From Kappaphycus alvarezii (taxonomy: Eukaryota > Rhodophyta > Florideophyceae > Gigartinales > Solieriaceae): a stretch of 64,000 nt of DNA. The notes under the pieces were generated by a model, which saw only the letters and a list, made by a program, of their open reading frames with translations, searched no databases and had not been told where the DNA came from. The translations under genes and the position numbers were made by a program. Below are positions 63,691 through 64,000 of the stretch, one piece after another (the first letter of the stretch is position 1; every line of letters begins with the position of its first letter). The stretch spans positions 1 to 64,000 of the forward strand of contig NADL03000684.1 in assembly GCA_002205965.3 (NCBI GenBank). The letters run 5' to 3'.

Positions 63691-63984
63691 ATGCCCGACT
63701 GTACGAAAGAGCCCCCCTCTCAAATGGCCACAAGTCCTCAGATCGCATCGTTTGTACCCGCGGCTCCAGGCGCAGACCCCGACGATTCCATCTCTCCCGA
63801 CGCCTCTGACGTTCCTGAGGTTTTTCATGCTCCCGCAGGGACGTTCACCCAGGTGTCTGCTGTGATGACGTTCACCCAGGTGTCTGCTGTGATGGCCTCG
63901 ACTGTCCGCCCCATTTCTCATCCTTCCTTAAAGTGCGCACTCACGCACCATTCTTCGGCGATGGCCGGTCCTCCGCGACAGTAA
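63691..63984 (+). CDS. Hypothetical protein of 97 aa with a 9-residue duplication
   Basis: It starts at ATG 63691 (MPDCTKEPPSQMATSP). It is Pro/Ala/Ser-rich, then has TFTQVSAVM twice in a row, from a perfect 27-bp tandem repeat (63841-63867 and 63868-63894). It ends at TAA 63982-63984, 16 bases before the window edge. There is no known family. It could be the start of an element-encoded gag-like protein that was cut by a stop. Confidence 0.3.
   Translation: MPDCTKEPPSQMATSPQIASFVPAAPGADPDDSISPDASDVPEVFHAPAGTFTQVSAVMTFTQVSAVMASTVRPISHPSLKCALTHHSSAMAGPPRQ
63841..63894. repeat. Perfect tandem duplication, 27-bp unit
   Basis: ACGTTCACCCAGGTGTCTGC followed by TGTGATG, twice without change. The unit is a multiple of three, so the frame is kept. 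Confidence 0.97.
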
Positions 63985-64000
63985 TTCCCTTCTGGCGAGC

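Overview
This looks like nuclear DNA of a eukaryote with intron-poor genes. I saw no operons, no bacterial-type signals and no rRNA or tRNA gene. My best guess is a red alga of the Chondrus type. The reasons are single-exon genes in small islands, wide AT-rich spacers crowded with dead transposons, and a cyanobacterial/plant-type Orn/Lys/Arg decarboxylase. This is an inference, not a proof.

Layout. 1-11290 holds two copies of a 2.4-2.8 kb repeat (1-2431 and 7780-10569) on either side of a SAC3/GANP-type mRNA-export gene (2583-7424). The second repeat copy is followed by a 190-bp piece of a diverged second copy of that gene (11093-11286), so the locus looks like a broken tandem duplication. 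11300-30150 is repeat territory: non-LTR retrotransposon relics, a decayed DDE-type transposase, a Tc1/mariner element with long terminal inverted repeats (26415-27990) and a minisatellite. One gene, a Nudix hydrolase of the CoA-diphosphatase type, lies at 30965-31774 on the minus strand. 32400-46000 holds a hAT relic, palindromes, a degenerate 43-bp tandem repeat, about 6 kb of AT-rich DNA without genes, and an LTR-retroelement integrase relic. 45995-47030 is a broken unknown reading frame. 47071-52894 is a complete but frameshifted Ty3/gypsy element with two LTRs and a probable GTAC target duplication. A second gene island (54102-58454) has a coiled-coil protein, the Orn/Lys/Arg decarboxylase and an L11 ribosomal protein. 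59318-63040 contains a Harbinger/PIF-type transposase relic with its coiled-coil partner, plus a second Myb/SANT-like relic.

The few host genes have basic functions: nuclear mRNA export (TREX-2), nucleotide or CoA hydrolysis, polyamine synthesis and organellar translation. They do not form a pathway. Most of the remaining recognisable sequence is mobile DNA in various stages of decay.

Caution. The SAC3 and L11 genes are both interrupted at runs of G by what looks like a single missing base, and the first repeat copy differs from the second mainly by one-base indels. Some frameshifts here may therefore be sequence errors rather than biology.
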